The notes under the pieces: generated by a model
The model's input: only the letters and a program-made list of their open reading frames with translations
Databases searched by the model: none
What the model was told of the DNA's origin: nothing
NCBI RefSeq assembly: GCF_001613425.1
Contig: NZ_BDCI01000041.1
Location: 1 to 64,000 of the forward strand
Reading direction: 5' to 3'
DNA length: 64,000 nt
From: Nocardia vulneris
GTDB taxonomy: Bacteria; Actinomycetota; Actinomycetes; Mycobacteriales; Mycobacteriaceae
Translations under genes and position numbers: made by a program
In this document: positions 1-8,111 of the stretch, piece by piece
Position numbering within the stretch: position 1 is the first letter of the stretch
Layout of the letters: each line of letters opens with the position of its first letter

Positions 1-1
1 G

Positions 2-247
2 GGGTGCAAAGCGATCCGGGTGTTCGAACCCGACGACATCGGTCCCGCCCTGGAAGACGCGAAGAAGCTGATGGCCGAACACCGCGTCCCGGTGGTGGTC
101 GAGGTCATCCTCGAACGGGTCACCAACGTGTCCATGGGCCTCGAGATCGACAACATCACCGAATTCGAAGAACTGGCGGTCTCGACCGCGGACGCCCCTA
201 CGGCCACCGTTCCCGTCGCACCCGAACCGGTGGGAGGCGGGCGGTGA
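2..247 (+). CDS. gcl: Glyoxylate carboligase (tartronate-semialdehyde synthase), C-terminal fragment
   Basis: Only the last 81 residues are in the window; the gene enters from the left edge. Gcl is a ThDP-dependent enzyme that condenses two glyoxylates to tartronate semialdehyde and CO2. The visible tail carries GCKAIRVFEP, then VPVVVEVILERVTN and a MGLEIDNI-like stretch, which closely match the C-terminal end of the Gcl branch of the acetolactate synthase superfamily as I know it. The stop codon (TGA) overlaps the GTG start of a glycerate kinase in the form GTGA, and allantoin genes follow, so the context agrees with glyoxylate assimilation. Tartronate semialdehyde reductase would be expected outside the window. 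Confidence 0.9.
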   Translation, partial: GCKAIRVFEPDDIGPALEDAKKLMAEHRVPVVVEVILERVTNVSMGLEIDNITEFEELAVSTADAPTATVPVAPEPVGGGR

Positions 248-1437
248 GCAGGCCGGACGCGCCGCCGGGAGAGCTGCGATCGGCGATCGTGCGCGGCGGG
301 TGGCGCGACGGACACTGCGTCCTGGCCCCCGACAAGTTCAAGGGCTCGCTCACCGCGCCCGAGGTCGCCGCGCACCTCGCGACCGGACTCCGCCGGGTCC
401 GCCCGGATCTCCCGCTCGTCACCATGCCGGTGGCCGACGGCGGGGACGGCACGGTGGACGCGGTGGTGGAATCGGGCTTCGTCCGCTTCCAGACCAGCGT
501 CACCGGTCCGCTCGGCGTGCCGGTGGCCGCCTCGTTCGCGATGAGGGGCGAGGCGGCCGTGGTCGAGCTGGCGGAAGCGTCCGGCCTGCGACGGCTGCCG
601 ATGCGGCCTACCTACCAAACCGCCATGACCGCAACCAGTTACGGCACGGGCGAACTGATCCGCGCGGCGGCCCTGCGCGGTGCCCGCCAGGTGGTGCTCG
701 GGCTCGGCGGCAGTGCCTGCACCGACGGCGGGGTGGGCATGATGTCCGCGCTGGGCGTGCGCTTTCTCGACGAGCACGATCGGGAGTTGCCGCCCGGCGC
801 AGCCGCATTGAGCAGGCTGGCGCGCATCGACGCCACGGACATGCTGCAGGTGCCGGTGATCGTCGCCTCCGACGTCGACAACCCGCTGCTCGGGCCGCGC
901 GGCGCCGCACAGGTTTACGGTCCGCAGAAGGGGGCGCGGCCGCGGGAAGTCGACGAATTGGAATGGGGTCTGGCACGTTTGGCCTCGATCGTCGAACGCG
1001 ACCTCGGTGCGACGGTGGCGCAGCGGCCCGGAGCGGGGGCGGCGGGCGGGGTCGGCTATGCCGCGCTCGCCTTCCTCGGTGCGAGCGTGCGACCGGGCAT
1101 CGAGTTGATCCTCGAGCTGATGTCGTTCACCGAACAGGTGCAGGGGGCTCGCCTGGTGATCACCGGGGAAGGCTCGCTCGACCCGCAGACCCTGCACGGC
1201 AAAGCGCCGGTCGGTGTCGCGCGAGCGGCGGCGAGCGCGTCCGTGCCGGTCGTCGCGGTGGCCGGGCAGCGTGCGCTCACCGACGAGCAGCTGCGGGGCG
1301 CGCACATCGAAGCCGCGTACGCGCTGACCGACCTCGAGCCCGACCCCGAGGTCTGCATCGCGCAGGCGGGACCACTGCTGGAACAGCTGGCCGGCGATCT
1401 CGCCTGCGCCTGGTTGGGAGCGAAAGCCCATGCATGA
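244..1437 (+). CDS. glxK: Glycerate 2-kinase (GlxK/GarK family), allantoin-linked copy
   Basis: Phosphorylates D-glycerate, the product of the Gcl and tartronate semialdehyde reductase steps, to 2-phosphoglycerate for glycolysis. The 397-residue protein has the family signatures APDKFKGSL (about residues 28-36), VADGGDGTVDA, LGLGGSACTDGG, ASDVDNPLLG with VYGPQKGA, and ITGEGSLD near the C-terminus. The GTG start overlaps the gcl stop and follows a GGGAGG-like ribosome binding site. It gives about 24 more residues than the second copy at 8112-9248, so a later GTG (289) cannot be excluded. The 3' end overlaps allB by 8 bases, consistent with one operon. Confidence 0.92.
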   Translation: MSRPDAPPGELRSAIVRGGWRDGHCVLAPDKFKGSLTAPEVAAHLATGLRRVRPDLPLVTMPVADGGDGTVDAVVESGFVRFQTSVTGPLGVPVAASFAMRGEAAVVELAEASGLRRLPMRPTYQTAMTATSYGTGELIRAAALRGARQVVLGLGGSACTDGGVGMMSALGVRFLDEHDRELPPGAAALSRLARIDATDMLQVPVIVASDVDNPLLGPRGAAQVYGPQKGARPREVDELEWGLARLASIVERDLGATVAQRPGAGAAGGVGYAALAFLGASVRPGIELILELMSFTEQVQGARLVITGEGSLDPQTLHGKAPVGVARAAASASVPVVAVAGQRALTDEQLRGAHIEAAYALTDLEPDPEVCIAQAGPLLEQLAGDLACAWLGAKAHA

Positions 1438-2806
1438 TCTGGTGATCCGATCCCGGCGGGTCGCGCTGCCGGAGGGGATCCGCGCGGCCTCGATCGCGGT
1501 GCGGGACGGCAGGATCGCGGCGCTGGCCGACTACGAAGCCGTGCTGCCCGCGGCCGCGACGACCGACCTCGCCGATCTGGTCGTGCTGCCCGGCCTGGTG
1601 GACTCCCATGTGCACGTCAACGAGCCGGGGCGCACTGAGTGGGAGGGTTTCGCCACGGCCACCAAGGCGGCTGCCGCGGGCGGAGTGACGACGATCGTCG
1701 ACATGCCGCTGAATTCGTTGCCGCCGACGGTCACCGTGGCGCATCTGCGCACCAAACAGGCTGTCGCGGACGGGCAATGCCATGTGGACGTGGCCTTCTG
1801 GGGCGGCGCGATCCCCGGCAATCTGGCCGCGCTGCGACCGCTGCACGAGGCGGGGGTGGTCGGTTTCAAATGCTTCCTCTCGCCCTCGGGAGTCGACGAG
1901 TTCCCGCCGCTCGGGCTCGGCGAGGTCGAACAGGTGATGCGCGAGCTGGCCGCGTACGACGGTCTGCTCGTGGTGCACGCGGAAGATCCGGTGCGGCTGC
2001 ACGATCCGGTCGACGGGACGTATCGCGCGTTCCTCGATTCCCGGCCGGGCGAGGCGGAAAAGGCCGCGGTGCAAGAAGTCATCGCGCTCGCCGAACTCAC
2101 CGGGGTGCGGGCGCACATCCTGCACGTCTCGGCCGCGGCTTGTCTCGAGCCCTTGGCACAGGCGCAGGGCCGTGGCGTGCGGATCACCGCGGAGACCTGT
2201 CCGCACTATCTGACGCTCTCGGCGGCGGAGGCGTCGTCCACCGCGTTCAAATGCTGTCCGCCGATTCGGGATTCCGGCAATCAGGACGCGTTGTGGCAGG
2301 GCCTGGCCGATGGCGTGCTCAGTTGCGTGGTCTCCGATCATTCGCCGTGCACGCCGGAGCTGAAGGAGGGGGATTTCGCCACTGCGTGGGGCGGAATCTC
2401 CTCGCTGCAGATCGGCTTGCCCGCGGTGTGGACGGCCGCCGCCGAACGGGGATTCCGGCTCACCGATGTGGTGCGCTGGATGGCCGCTGCCCCCGCGGAG
2501 CTGGCCGGGCTACCGCAGAAGGGCCGGATCGCGGTCGGTGGTGACGCCGACCTCGTGGCCTTCGATCCGTGGGCGCCGGTCACCGTCGATCCCGCCGCCC
2601 TGGCGCACAAGAACCCGATCACGCCCTACGGCGGACGTGAGCTGCGCGGCCTCGTGCACGCGACCTGGCTGCGCGGACGCGTCGTCGGCAACGGGCATCC
2701 CCCGGCGGGGGAGCTGCTCACGCAGCCCAGAGTCGCTGTACCGCAGTGGGCTACAGCACCCGCCGAGACCATCGCGAACCGCAATCGACAAGGGAAATAT
2801 GTCTGA
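1430..2806 (+). CDS. allB: Allantoinase
   Basis: Hydrolyses (S)-allantoin to allantoate, the first ring-opening step of allantoin use. The 458-residue protein is a cyclic amidohydrolase. The metal motif HVHVNEPG starts at about residue 60, the probable carboxylated lysine lies in VGFKCFLS (about K147), further metal histidines are in HILHVS and ETCPHY, and the catalytic aspartate is in VSDHSPC. Length and the NEPG and CPHY details favour allantoinase over hydantoinase or dihydroorotase. It overlaps the preceding kinase and the following allantoicase by 8 bases each (ATG start inside the upstream stop), a compact translationally coupled operon. Confidence 0.93.
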   Translation: MHDLVIRSRRVALPEGIRAASIAVRDGRIAALADYEAVLPAAATTDLADLVVLPGLVDSHVHVNEPGRTEWEGFATATKAAAAGGVTTIVDMPLNSLPPTVTVAHLRTKQAVADGQCHVDVAFWGGAIPGNLAALRPLHEAGVVGFKCFLSPSGVDEFPPLGLGEVEQVMRELAAYDGLLVVHAEDPVRLHDPVDGTYRAFLDSRPGEAEKAAVQEVIALAELTGVRAHILHVSAAACLEPLAQAQGRGVRITAETCPHYLTLSAAEASSTAFKCCPPIRDSGNQDALWQGLADGVLSCVVSDHSPCTPELKEGDFATAWGGISSLQIGLPAVWTAAAERGFRLTDVVRWMAAAPAELAGLPQKGRIAVGGDADLVAFDPWAPVTVDPAALAHKNPITPYGGRELRGLVHATWLRGRVVGNGHPPAGELLTQPRVAVPQWATAPAETIANRNRQGKYV

Positions 2807-3827
2807 CTTCACCAACCTGCCCGACCTGGCGCTGCGTACCAACCGCGCCGGTGTGATCGCCGCGAGCGACGAATCGTTCGAGGAACGCGAAAACCTCATC
2901 AACCCTTGGGAACCCCGGTTCGCCGAGCACACCTTCGGTCCCAAAGGGCAGGAGTACGACGGCTGGGAGACCCGCCGGCATCGCGGACCCGGCCACGATT
3001 GGGCCGTCATCCGGCTCGGCATGCCCGGCGTGATCCGCGGCGTGGTCGTCGACACGGCCTGGTTCAAAGGCAATTACCCGCCGTTCACCTCGGTCGAGGC
3101 CTGCCGTGCGCCTGGCTATCCGTCTCCGGCACAACTGGATTCGGCCGAATGGGTGGAGATCGTGCCGCGGACCGCGCTCGGCGGCGACGCGAAGCACGAG
3201 CTGCCGGTGGCCGACGACCGCATCTTCACCCACGTCCGGTTGAACATCTTCCCGGACGGCGGCGTCGCCCGCCTGCGCGTACACGGCGAGGTGGTCCCGG
3301 ACCCGACGCTGCTCACCGGGCTCACCGTGGACCTCGCCGCACTGGCGCACGGCGCGCGAACCATCGCCTGCTCCAACATGTTCTACTCGGCGCCGGACAA
3401 CATGCTCGCACCCGGCCTGGCGCGCAACCAGGCCGAGGGCTGGGAGACCGCGCGCCGCCGGGACGGCGGAAACGACTGGGCGACAATCCAGCTCGCCGCG
3501 CAGGGGGTTCCCGCGCTGATCGAACTCGACACCACGCATCTGCTGTTCAACTCGCCCGGCGAAGCCCGCGTCGTGGCGATCGATCACCAGGGGCCGGGGC
3601 CGCTGCCGCCGAGCGACGACGCGGCCTGGTTCGAGCTGTTGCCGCGCACGGCATTGCAGCCCGACACCCCGCATCGTTTCCGGCTCGCGCCGTCGGATCG
3701 GGCTGCCACGCATGTCCGCGTCGACATCTACCCGGACGGGGGTATCGCGCGGTTGCGGGTGTTCGGTGCGCTCACCGCGGCGGCCGAGCGGGAGCTGAAT
3801 TCGCGCTGGTTGTCGGACGGTAAGTGA
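2799..3827 (+). CDS. alc: Allantoicase
   Basis: Hydrolyses allantoate to ureidoglycolate and urea. The 342-residue protein consists of two homologous jelly-roll allantoicase repeats. The first carries EYDGWETRRHR and DWAVIRLG (about residues 45-75), and the second repeats this as AEGWETARRRDG and NDWATIQL (about residues 210-235). Each half ends with a matching segment (THVRLNIFPDGGVARLR in the first, THVRVDIYPDGGIARLR in the second). The ATG at 2799 lies inside the end of allB. Ureidoglycolate lyase, the step to glyoxylate, is not in the window. It is the last gene of the visible operon; a 141-base gap follows. Confidence 0.94.
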   Translation: MSDFTNLPDLALRTNRAGVIAASDESFEERENLINPWEPRFAEHTFGPKGQEYDGWETRRHRGPGHDWAVIRLGMPGVIRGVVVDTAWFKGNYPPFTSVEACRAPGYPSPAQLDSAEWVEIVPRTALGGDAKHELPVADDRIFTHVRLNIFPDGGVARLRVHGEVVPDPTLLTGLTVDLAALAHGARTIACSNMFYSAPDNMLAPGLARNQAEGWETARRRDGGNDWATIQLAAQGVPALIELDTTHLLFNSPGEARVVAIDHQGPGPLPPSDDAAWFELLPRTALQPDTPHRFRLAPSDRAATHVRVDIYPDGGIARLRVFGALTAAAERELNSRWLSDGK

Positions 3828-3968
3828 TTCCTGCGCCGCGAGTGGGAGCGTGGCCGTCCCGCTGACGGGGTGGCTGCGGCGGCCGTGCGCCCGCTAAGGT
3901 CCGACGATGGCGATCGAAGTCCGGACCGGAGTGGGTGGCCGTCGCGGCCGCTCGGCGAGGTGGCGGCG

Positions 3969-4718
3969 ATGACGGTGTACGACACCACCGGACGCACGTA
4001 TGCGGCGACCCGGCAGCCGGATCCGCGCATCGCCGCCGCGATCGATGCGTCCCTCGCGGGTATGGCGTCGATCGTGAACATCGGCGCGGGCACCGGCTCC
4101 TACGAACCGGGCGGCACCGTCCTCGCGGTCGAGCCCAGCCGGGTGATGATCGCGCAGCGGCCGAGCGGTGCCGCCGCTGCCGTGCGCGCGGCCGCCGAAC
4201 AGTTGCCGATCCGCACCGGTGCCGTGGATGCCGCTTTGGCGGTGCTCACCATCCATCACTGGACTGACCTCGAGCGCGGCATCGCGGAGATGATCCGAGT
4301 TGCGCGGCGTCGCATCGTGATCCTCACCTGGGATCACGCGGTGTTCCGGCAGTTCTGGTTGGTGCGCGACTACCTACCCGCGGCCGCGGCAACCGACGCG
4401 CGCCTCGCCGTGCCTTTGGCTCGCTTGACCGCTCAGTTGGAAAACTTTGTCGTACAGCCGGTCCCGGTGCCACACGACTGTGTCGACGGTTTCGGCGGCG
4501 CCTACTGGCGTCGTCCCGAGGCCTACCTCGACGAAACCGTCCGAGCCGGAATATCCATGCTCGCGCTCACGCCGGAATCGCGACTCCGAGAAGGATTGTC
4601 ACGCCTGCGGCGAGATCTCACCGACGGCTCCTGGTCCGTCCGCTACGCCGACCTCCTCGACCGTCCCCACCTCGACCTCGGCTATCGGCTCGTCACCGCG
4701 GACCTGTCGGCCGAGTGA
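3969..4718 (+). CDS. Class I SAM-dependent methyltransferase
   Basis: 249 residues. A Rossmann-type SAM-binding motif (NIGAGTGSYEP) lies near residue 35, followed by an acidic strand end (AVEPS) and a post-motif LTIHHW segment, the usual layout of methyltransferase domain 11/25 proteins related to UbiE/BioC. The substrate cannot be told from the sequence. The ATG at 3969 gives a normal N-terminus (MTVYDTTGRTYA, as in this family) and is preceded by a GGCGAGG-like site; an upstream in-frame ATG at 3870 would add a proline/arginine-rich tail that looks non-coding. It is monocistronic, downstream of allantoicase and convergent with the next gene. Confidence 0.8.
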   Translation: MTVYDTTGRTYAATRQPDPRIAAAIDASLAGMASIVNIGAGTGSYEPGGTVLAVEPSRVMIAQRPSGAAAAVRAAAEQLPIRTGAVDAALAVLTIHHWTDLERGIAEMIRVARRRIVILTWDHAVFRQFWLVRDYLPAAAATDARLAVPLARLTAQLENFVVQPVPVPHDCVDGFGGAYWRRPEAYLDETVRAGISMLALTPESRLREGLSRLRRDLTDGSWSVRYADLLDRPHLDLGYRLVTADLSAE

Positions 4719-4857
4719 AGACATCCTGACTCAGCAGATCTGATACCTCTTTGCCAGCGCGCGACCCGGGCGCTCCAGGCGTCCGGCGCGGTGAATCATT
4801 CGCTCAGCCTACCGGCGGAAAGGAAGGGCGCCAACGGGATTGCGTGCGTGGTGCGAT

Positions 4858-5541
4858 TCAGACGGGCTTGCAGATGATGGATGCGAAGCCGACGCGGTTG
4901 GCGACCATCACATCGTGCACCGAGTGGCGGAAGTTCGGGCGGAGCAGGGCGAGGATGAAGGCGGCGAGGGTGCCGGGCAGGCGGACCTGGTTGACGAAGA
5001 CGTAGGGGGCGTCTTCGATCGGGCCGAGTAGGGCGATGTCGTCCACCTCGGCATCGTGGTTGAACCAGCCGGCGACCGAGTCGAAATAGCGCAAGGCGCG
5101 GTCGTAGTCGTCGGCGGTGAAGTGGTTGAACAGGAAGGTGCCGGTCGGTGCCCGGTCGATGTCGCCGAGGCGTCTGATATTGCGGGCGGGCATGACGAAG
5201 TCGGCGCCGAGCTGCTGGAACTCCGGCGTGGCCTGCACCGTGGCGAGCGTCTCCGGTGTGCCGGTCTCGATCAGGACGATCACGTCGAAGCGGGGGCTCA
5301 CCTCCGACGGCTGGATCGCGATGGCGCGGTAGGCCCTGGCCGAGAGCACCTCATCCATCCCCGCCAGTCGGCGTGTGAGGTCCTGGCACCGGCGCAAGAC
5401 CTCGCGGCGACGAGAACTGCGGGGCACGAACGGGATTCGCCGGGGTGGGTCCACGCGGAAGCCGAGGTAGAGATAGCCGTAGGGGGCAGGTTCGACGTAT
5501 GGCGCGGGCGGGTTGGTCTGGGTGCGCGGGTCGGTGCTCAT
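4858..5541 (-). CDS. Conserved protein of unknown function, target of the divergent TetR
   Basis: 227 residues. I do not recognise a named family. The protein has a proline-rich N-terminus, then a region (about residues 25-130) and a second region (about 130-227) that both look like ferredoxin-like alpha/beta barrels of the EthD/dimeric-barrel sort (FDVIVLIETGTPETLATVQ, then FLFNHFTADDYDRALRYFDSVAG). No signal peptide or membrane segment is evident. The ATG at 5541 has a clear AAAGG ribosome binding site 8-9 bases upstream. It is divergent from a tetR gene with a palindrome between them, so it is probably repressed by that regulator. Confidence 0.7.
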   Translation of the reverse strand: MSTDPRTQTNPPAPYVEPAPYGYLYLGFRVDPPRRIPFVPRSSRRREVLRRCQDLTRRLAGMDEVLSARAYRAIAIQPSEVSPRFDVIVLIETGTPETLATVQATPEFQQLGADFVMPARNIRRLGDIDRAPTGTFLFNHFTADDYDRALRYFDSVAGWFNHDAEVDDIALLGPIEDAPYVFVNQVRLPGTLAAFILALLRPNFRHSVHDVMVANRVGFASIICKPV

Positions 5542-5563
5542 GATCTCGTCCTTTCCAGTAAAA

Positions 5564-5581
5564 TAATCGAGCGTTCGATTA
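5564..5581. promoter_or_regulatory. Probable TetR operator
   Basis: Perfect inverted repeat TAATCGA-GCGT-TCGATTA in the 74-base divergent intergenic region, with the symmetry extending imperfectly into flanking A/T bases. It lies 23 bases upstream of the 4858-5541 gene and 34 bases upstream of tetR, the usual place for autoregulation and repression of the neighbour. The assignment is inferred from symmetry and position. Confidence 0.7.
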
Positions 5582-5615
5582 ATTGTAAGCCTCGAGTGGG
5601 AAGGGCGGAAGTGGC

Positions 5616-6266
5616 ATGACGACACCACGGCGTAGACCTGGACGGCCACGCAAGGCGGATGCGGGCGACACCAAAGCCGCGTTGTTGAGCGCCGCCCTGC
5701 GCCTGTTCGCCCGCAACGGGTACGCGGGCACGTCGATCCGGTCCATCGCGCGCGAGGTCGGATTGAGCGAGAGCGTGCTCTACGCACATTTCGCCGGCAA
5801 GCAGGCGATCTTCGACGCCGTACTCGCCACCCTCGGTCCCACCAACCCGCTCGACATGATGGACGCTGCCACGGCCGCCCTCGTCGACACCGACCCGCCG
5901 CGATATCTACGCGAACTGGTGCGCGCGGTCCTCGAAAGCTGGGAACACGACGACGCTCGGTTACTGATCAGCGTCATGGCGCAGGACGGACTGCTGCACA
6001 GTCCCGCACTGCAACAAGCGATCTCGGCCATGCGCCTGCCCGTGAGCCGCCTGTTCGAACAATGGATCGCCGCCGACCGGATCCCCGCCGGCCTCGCCAC
6101 CCCGGACGATCTCGCGATGTCGTTCACCGGTCTGATCGGCCTCACCCGGGTCCTGCACCTGCACGCCCACGCCCCCGACGAGGAACGTGCCCGAGCCCGC
6201 GCCGAAATCTCCCGCCACGCCGAAACTTTCATCCGTCTCGTGTTCCGCGACGACTCCGGGCACTGA
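5616..6266 (+). CDS. TetR/AcrR family transcriptional regulator
   Basis: 216 residues. The N-terminus has a basic RRRPGRPRKAD arm and then a TetR helix-turn-helix (about residues 20-66: ALLSAALRLFARNGYAGTS, IRSIAREVGLSESVLYAHF). The C-terminal ligand domain is all-helical and unassigned. It probably binds the palindrome 34 bases upstream and controls itself and the divergent conserved gene. The ATG at 5616 is close behind a GGGAAGGGCGGAAG purine-rich site. The inducer is unknown. Confidence 0.88.
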   Translation: MTTPRRRPGRPRKADAGDTKAALLSAALRLFARNGYAGTSIRSIAREVGLSESVLYAHFAGKQAIFDAVLATLGPTNPLDMMDAATAALVDTDPPRYLRELVRAVLESWEHDDARLLISVMAQDGLLHSPALQQAISAMRLPVSRLFEQWIAADRIPAGLATPDDLAMSFTGLIGLTRVLHLHAHAPDEERARARAEISRHAETFIRLVFRDDSGH

Positions 6267-6362
6267 ACCACCGCACCCCAACAGATCTCGCGCGATCACA
6301 CAAGCGCTGACTCGACCCGCATCGGCGATAATGGTTGCGTACGTTCGTAGAGCGGGGGCTCC

Positions 6363-6860
6363 GTGCATCCGATCCCTGAAAGCAGCAGCGATGACGAGGC
6401 GCCACGCGATGAGCCAGGCCGCTTCTGGTTCCTTCGGAGTTGTGTAGGCCTGGCCTTCGCGCTGTGGGCCGTGGCGCTGACCCAGCCCTTGGCCGACTTC
6501 ACCGACGGTGGCTGGAAATTCGTGCGAACCCGCGAGGTGTACCCCTTCGGAGAGGTGCGGGCCCCGATCCAGGCCGTCGTGTTGGTCGGCGGAACTCTGC
6601 CGGCCGTTGTCGTGGCGGGGACAGTCTTGGGCATGCACTCCTCCCGTGGTGAGTACACCCGGGCTTACGGGGGCGTTCTGGCTTTCCTCCTCACGCTCTG
6701 GTGCAGCTACTGTGTCGCGATCCTGGTGCGCTCGTTCGACGCCGGCACACCCCTCGCCGGCCTGTGGATGATCGTGCTGGCGAACCTGCTGCTGGGCGTA
6801 GCGGTACTCATCTCGGAGTCCTGGTACGGCTGGCGAGAGAGCGAGTCGAGTAAGTCCTGA
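6363..6860 (+). CDS. Small four-helix membrane protein of unknown function
   Basis: 165 residues with a GTG start. Four hydrophobic segments are visible at about residues 25-45, 66-90, 101-121 and 131-151, after an acidic cytoplasmic N-terminus (ESSSDDEAPRDEPG). The short C-terminal tail is charged and serine-rich. No catalytic motif is seen. The reading frame has typical high-GC third positions. It stands alone, between tetR and the decayed region. No function is assigned. Confidence 0.6.
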   Translation: MHPIPESSSDDEAPRDEPGRFWFLRSCVGLAFALWAVALTQPLADFTDGGWKFVRTREVYPFGEVRAPIQAVVLVGGTLPAVVVAGTVLGMHSSRGEYTRAYGGVLAFLLTLWCSYCVAILVRSFDAGTPLAGLWMIVLANLLLGVAVLISESWYGWRESESSKS

Positions 6861-6955
6861 TCAGTTCGACCAGACCTGGCGCGCCACGCAGCCGCTTGTG
6901 GTAGCCGAACGGAGTACTGAGTTCCGGACGTACTCGTCCAGGTCGGCGCGGTGCG

Positions 6956-7279
6956 TCAGAACGGCAGCGGAATACAGATGGTGCCGAGGTCGAGGCCGGT
7001 GGTCACCGCTACGGTGGTCGAGCCGGAGGAGGGTGGGTAGGGGCGGCCGAGGATGACGTCGGTTCGGAGGACGTGTGTGCCGGTGGTGGTGGGGGTCCAT
7101 GTGAGGGTGCGTTGTCCGCCGGGGCCGGTGGCCGGACCTGTTCCGAGGAAGACATCGTTGTCGTAGAAGAAGGCCGACCAGCCGGTTGTCGGCGCGGGTG
7201 TCGTGGTGGACGTGAGAGTGGCCTTGCAGCCGGTCCCCACCCGGCCGCCATGGCTGCCCGAGGTGGGTTTCCGGCGTGG
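6956..7279 (-). pseudogene. 3' half of a broken secreted Ig-like protein gene
   Basis: The minus-strand frame reads ...SGSHGGRVGTGCKATLT, then an Ig-like domain with GWSAFFYDND, GGQRTLTWTPTTTGTH and a final TGLDLGTICIPLPF before TGA. The last part resembles bacterial Ig-like domains of nocardial secreted proteins. The frame has no signal peptide: it runs back into a stop at 7280-7282. A second partial copy (7852-7991) has the missing signal-peptide half and shares a SHGGxxGTGCKxTLT segment. I infer a decayed tandem duplication or rearranged single gene; the GTG at 7240 could still start a short protein. Confidence 0.55.
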
Positions 7280-7378
7280 TCATCTGGCTGCGGTGGCGTC
7301 TCGAGCGGCTCGGGAAAAGAGAGGGGCGGTTGGAAGGCGGGCCGGGTGGTGTGGACCAAGCGACAGATAGGTTGGCGA

Positions 7379-7442
7379 TCACAGGGGTTTCATACTGTTC
7401 ACAGGGTTTATAGCTGCTGTGAACCGTATGGAAGGTCTGTGA
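7379..7442. repeat. 64-bp imperfect palindrome
   Basis: Left arm 7379-7404 and right arm 7417-7442 pair over 26 positions with 5 mismatches around a 12-base loop. The inner 14 bp (CATACTGTTCACAG against CTGTGAACCGTATG) has a single mismatch. Four TCACAG/CTGTGA half-sites are present, arranged symmetrically. It could be a structured RNA, a multi-site operator or a small repetitive element; nothing nearby decides. Confidence 0.65.
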
Positions 7443-7744
7443 CCCTGCGACTCGCCCAGCAAACACGCCGATCCACAACCCCCCATCCGAAACCGCTGCT
7501 ACCTCGTCGAGGAACTCTCGAAGACAGCACCACAGCCAGACGACCACGCCGGAACCCCACCTTCACGCACCTGACGTGCGCCTGAAGCCGGGAACCCCAC
7601 CTGACGCGCCCAGCACTATCCCTGTAACTCCCGCGGCAGGCACACCAACCTGAGCAAGTCACACTTCGGCAGCCAGCCAACAAGCCCGAACGCAAGCAAA
7701 CCAAGCGACAGTTAGCCCCGTGTCGACACGCGAAAGCCACACAC

Positions 7745-7816
7745 CTGCACCACTTCTCGGGATCCACACCCCTTCTGGCCGCCCAGAAAAGGTGTAGATC
7801 CCGAGAAGCGGTGCAG
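7745..7816. repeat. 72-bp long-stem hairpin / palindromic element
   Basis: Left arm CTGCACCACTTCTCGGGATC... (7745-7770) pairs with the right arm (7791-7816) over 26 bp with only two mismatches. The loop itself contains a further CTTCTGG/CCAGAA pairing. The two mismatches leave G-T pairs possible, so the RNA stem is nearly perfect. It is too long for an ordinary terminator and has no T-tract. A miniature repeat element or transposon end is possible. Confidence 0.7.
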
Positions 7817-7851
7817 CTGCTAATGGCCCGCCTCACCACTGCGAGACAGAA

Positions 7852-7991
7852 CTAGGTGAGAGTGACCTTGCAGCCGGTCCCCGCCGGGCCGCCATGGCTT
7901 TCCGAGGTGGCGGCGACCGTCGTCGTCACGTCGATCGCTGCGGCGCTGGGCGTGAACAGAACTGCCGCTGCACAGCAATGAGTTTCGGCAT
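7852..7991 (-). pseudogene. 5' half of a broken secreted Ig-like protein gene, with a frameshift in the signal peptide
   Basis: The frame AAAVLFTPSAAAIDVTTTV...SHGGPAGTGCKVTLT ends in TAG exactly where the 6956-7279 fragment continues with its Ig-like domain. An ATG at 7991 reads MPKLIAV in another frame; adding one base after it gives a standard signal peptide (MPKLIAVAAAVLFTPSAAA). I infer a one-base deletion plus loss of the 3' half. The 50 or so bases shared with the other fragment (7211-7264 against 7855-7908) differ at several positions, so the duplication is not recent. Confidence 0.55.
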
Positions 7992-8111
7992 AATTCGTAC
8001 CCCGGCTCTGCCTTGAGCCTTTGCGGTCCGGGCGCACGACATGATGGTGCGCCCCAGCTCCGGCCGACACGCGGATAACAGAAGACGTGAATTACCTTGT
8101 GGCAGTGTTGC

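Larger units (their letters stand above)
7283..7851. other. Non-coding stretch between the two gene halves
   Basis: About 570 bases with no convincing gene. The open frames across it are rich in Cys, Arg and Trp with no recognisable domain, and codon-position bias is absent. It contains the two large hairpins at 7379-7442 and 7745-7816 and a short direct repeat (GGAACCCCACCT near 7551 and 7591). No transposase remnant was recognised. Confidence 0.6.

Noticed and set aside
7408..7839. 143-residue minus-strand frame in the decayed region
   Set aside because: Composition is Cys/Arg/Trp-rich, it overlaps both large hairpins and shows no domain or plausible start.
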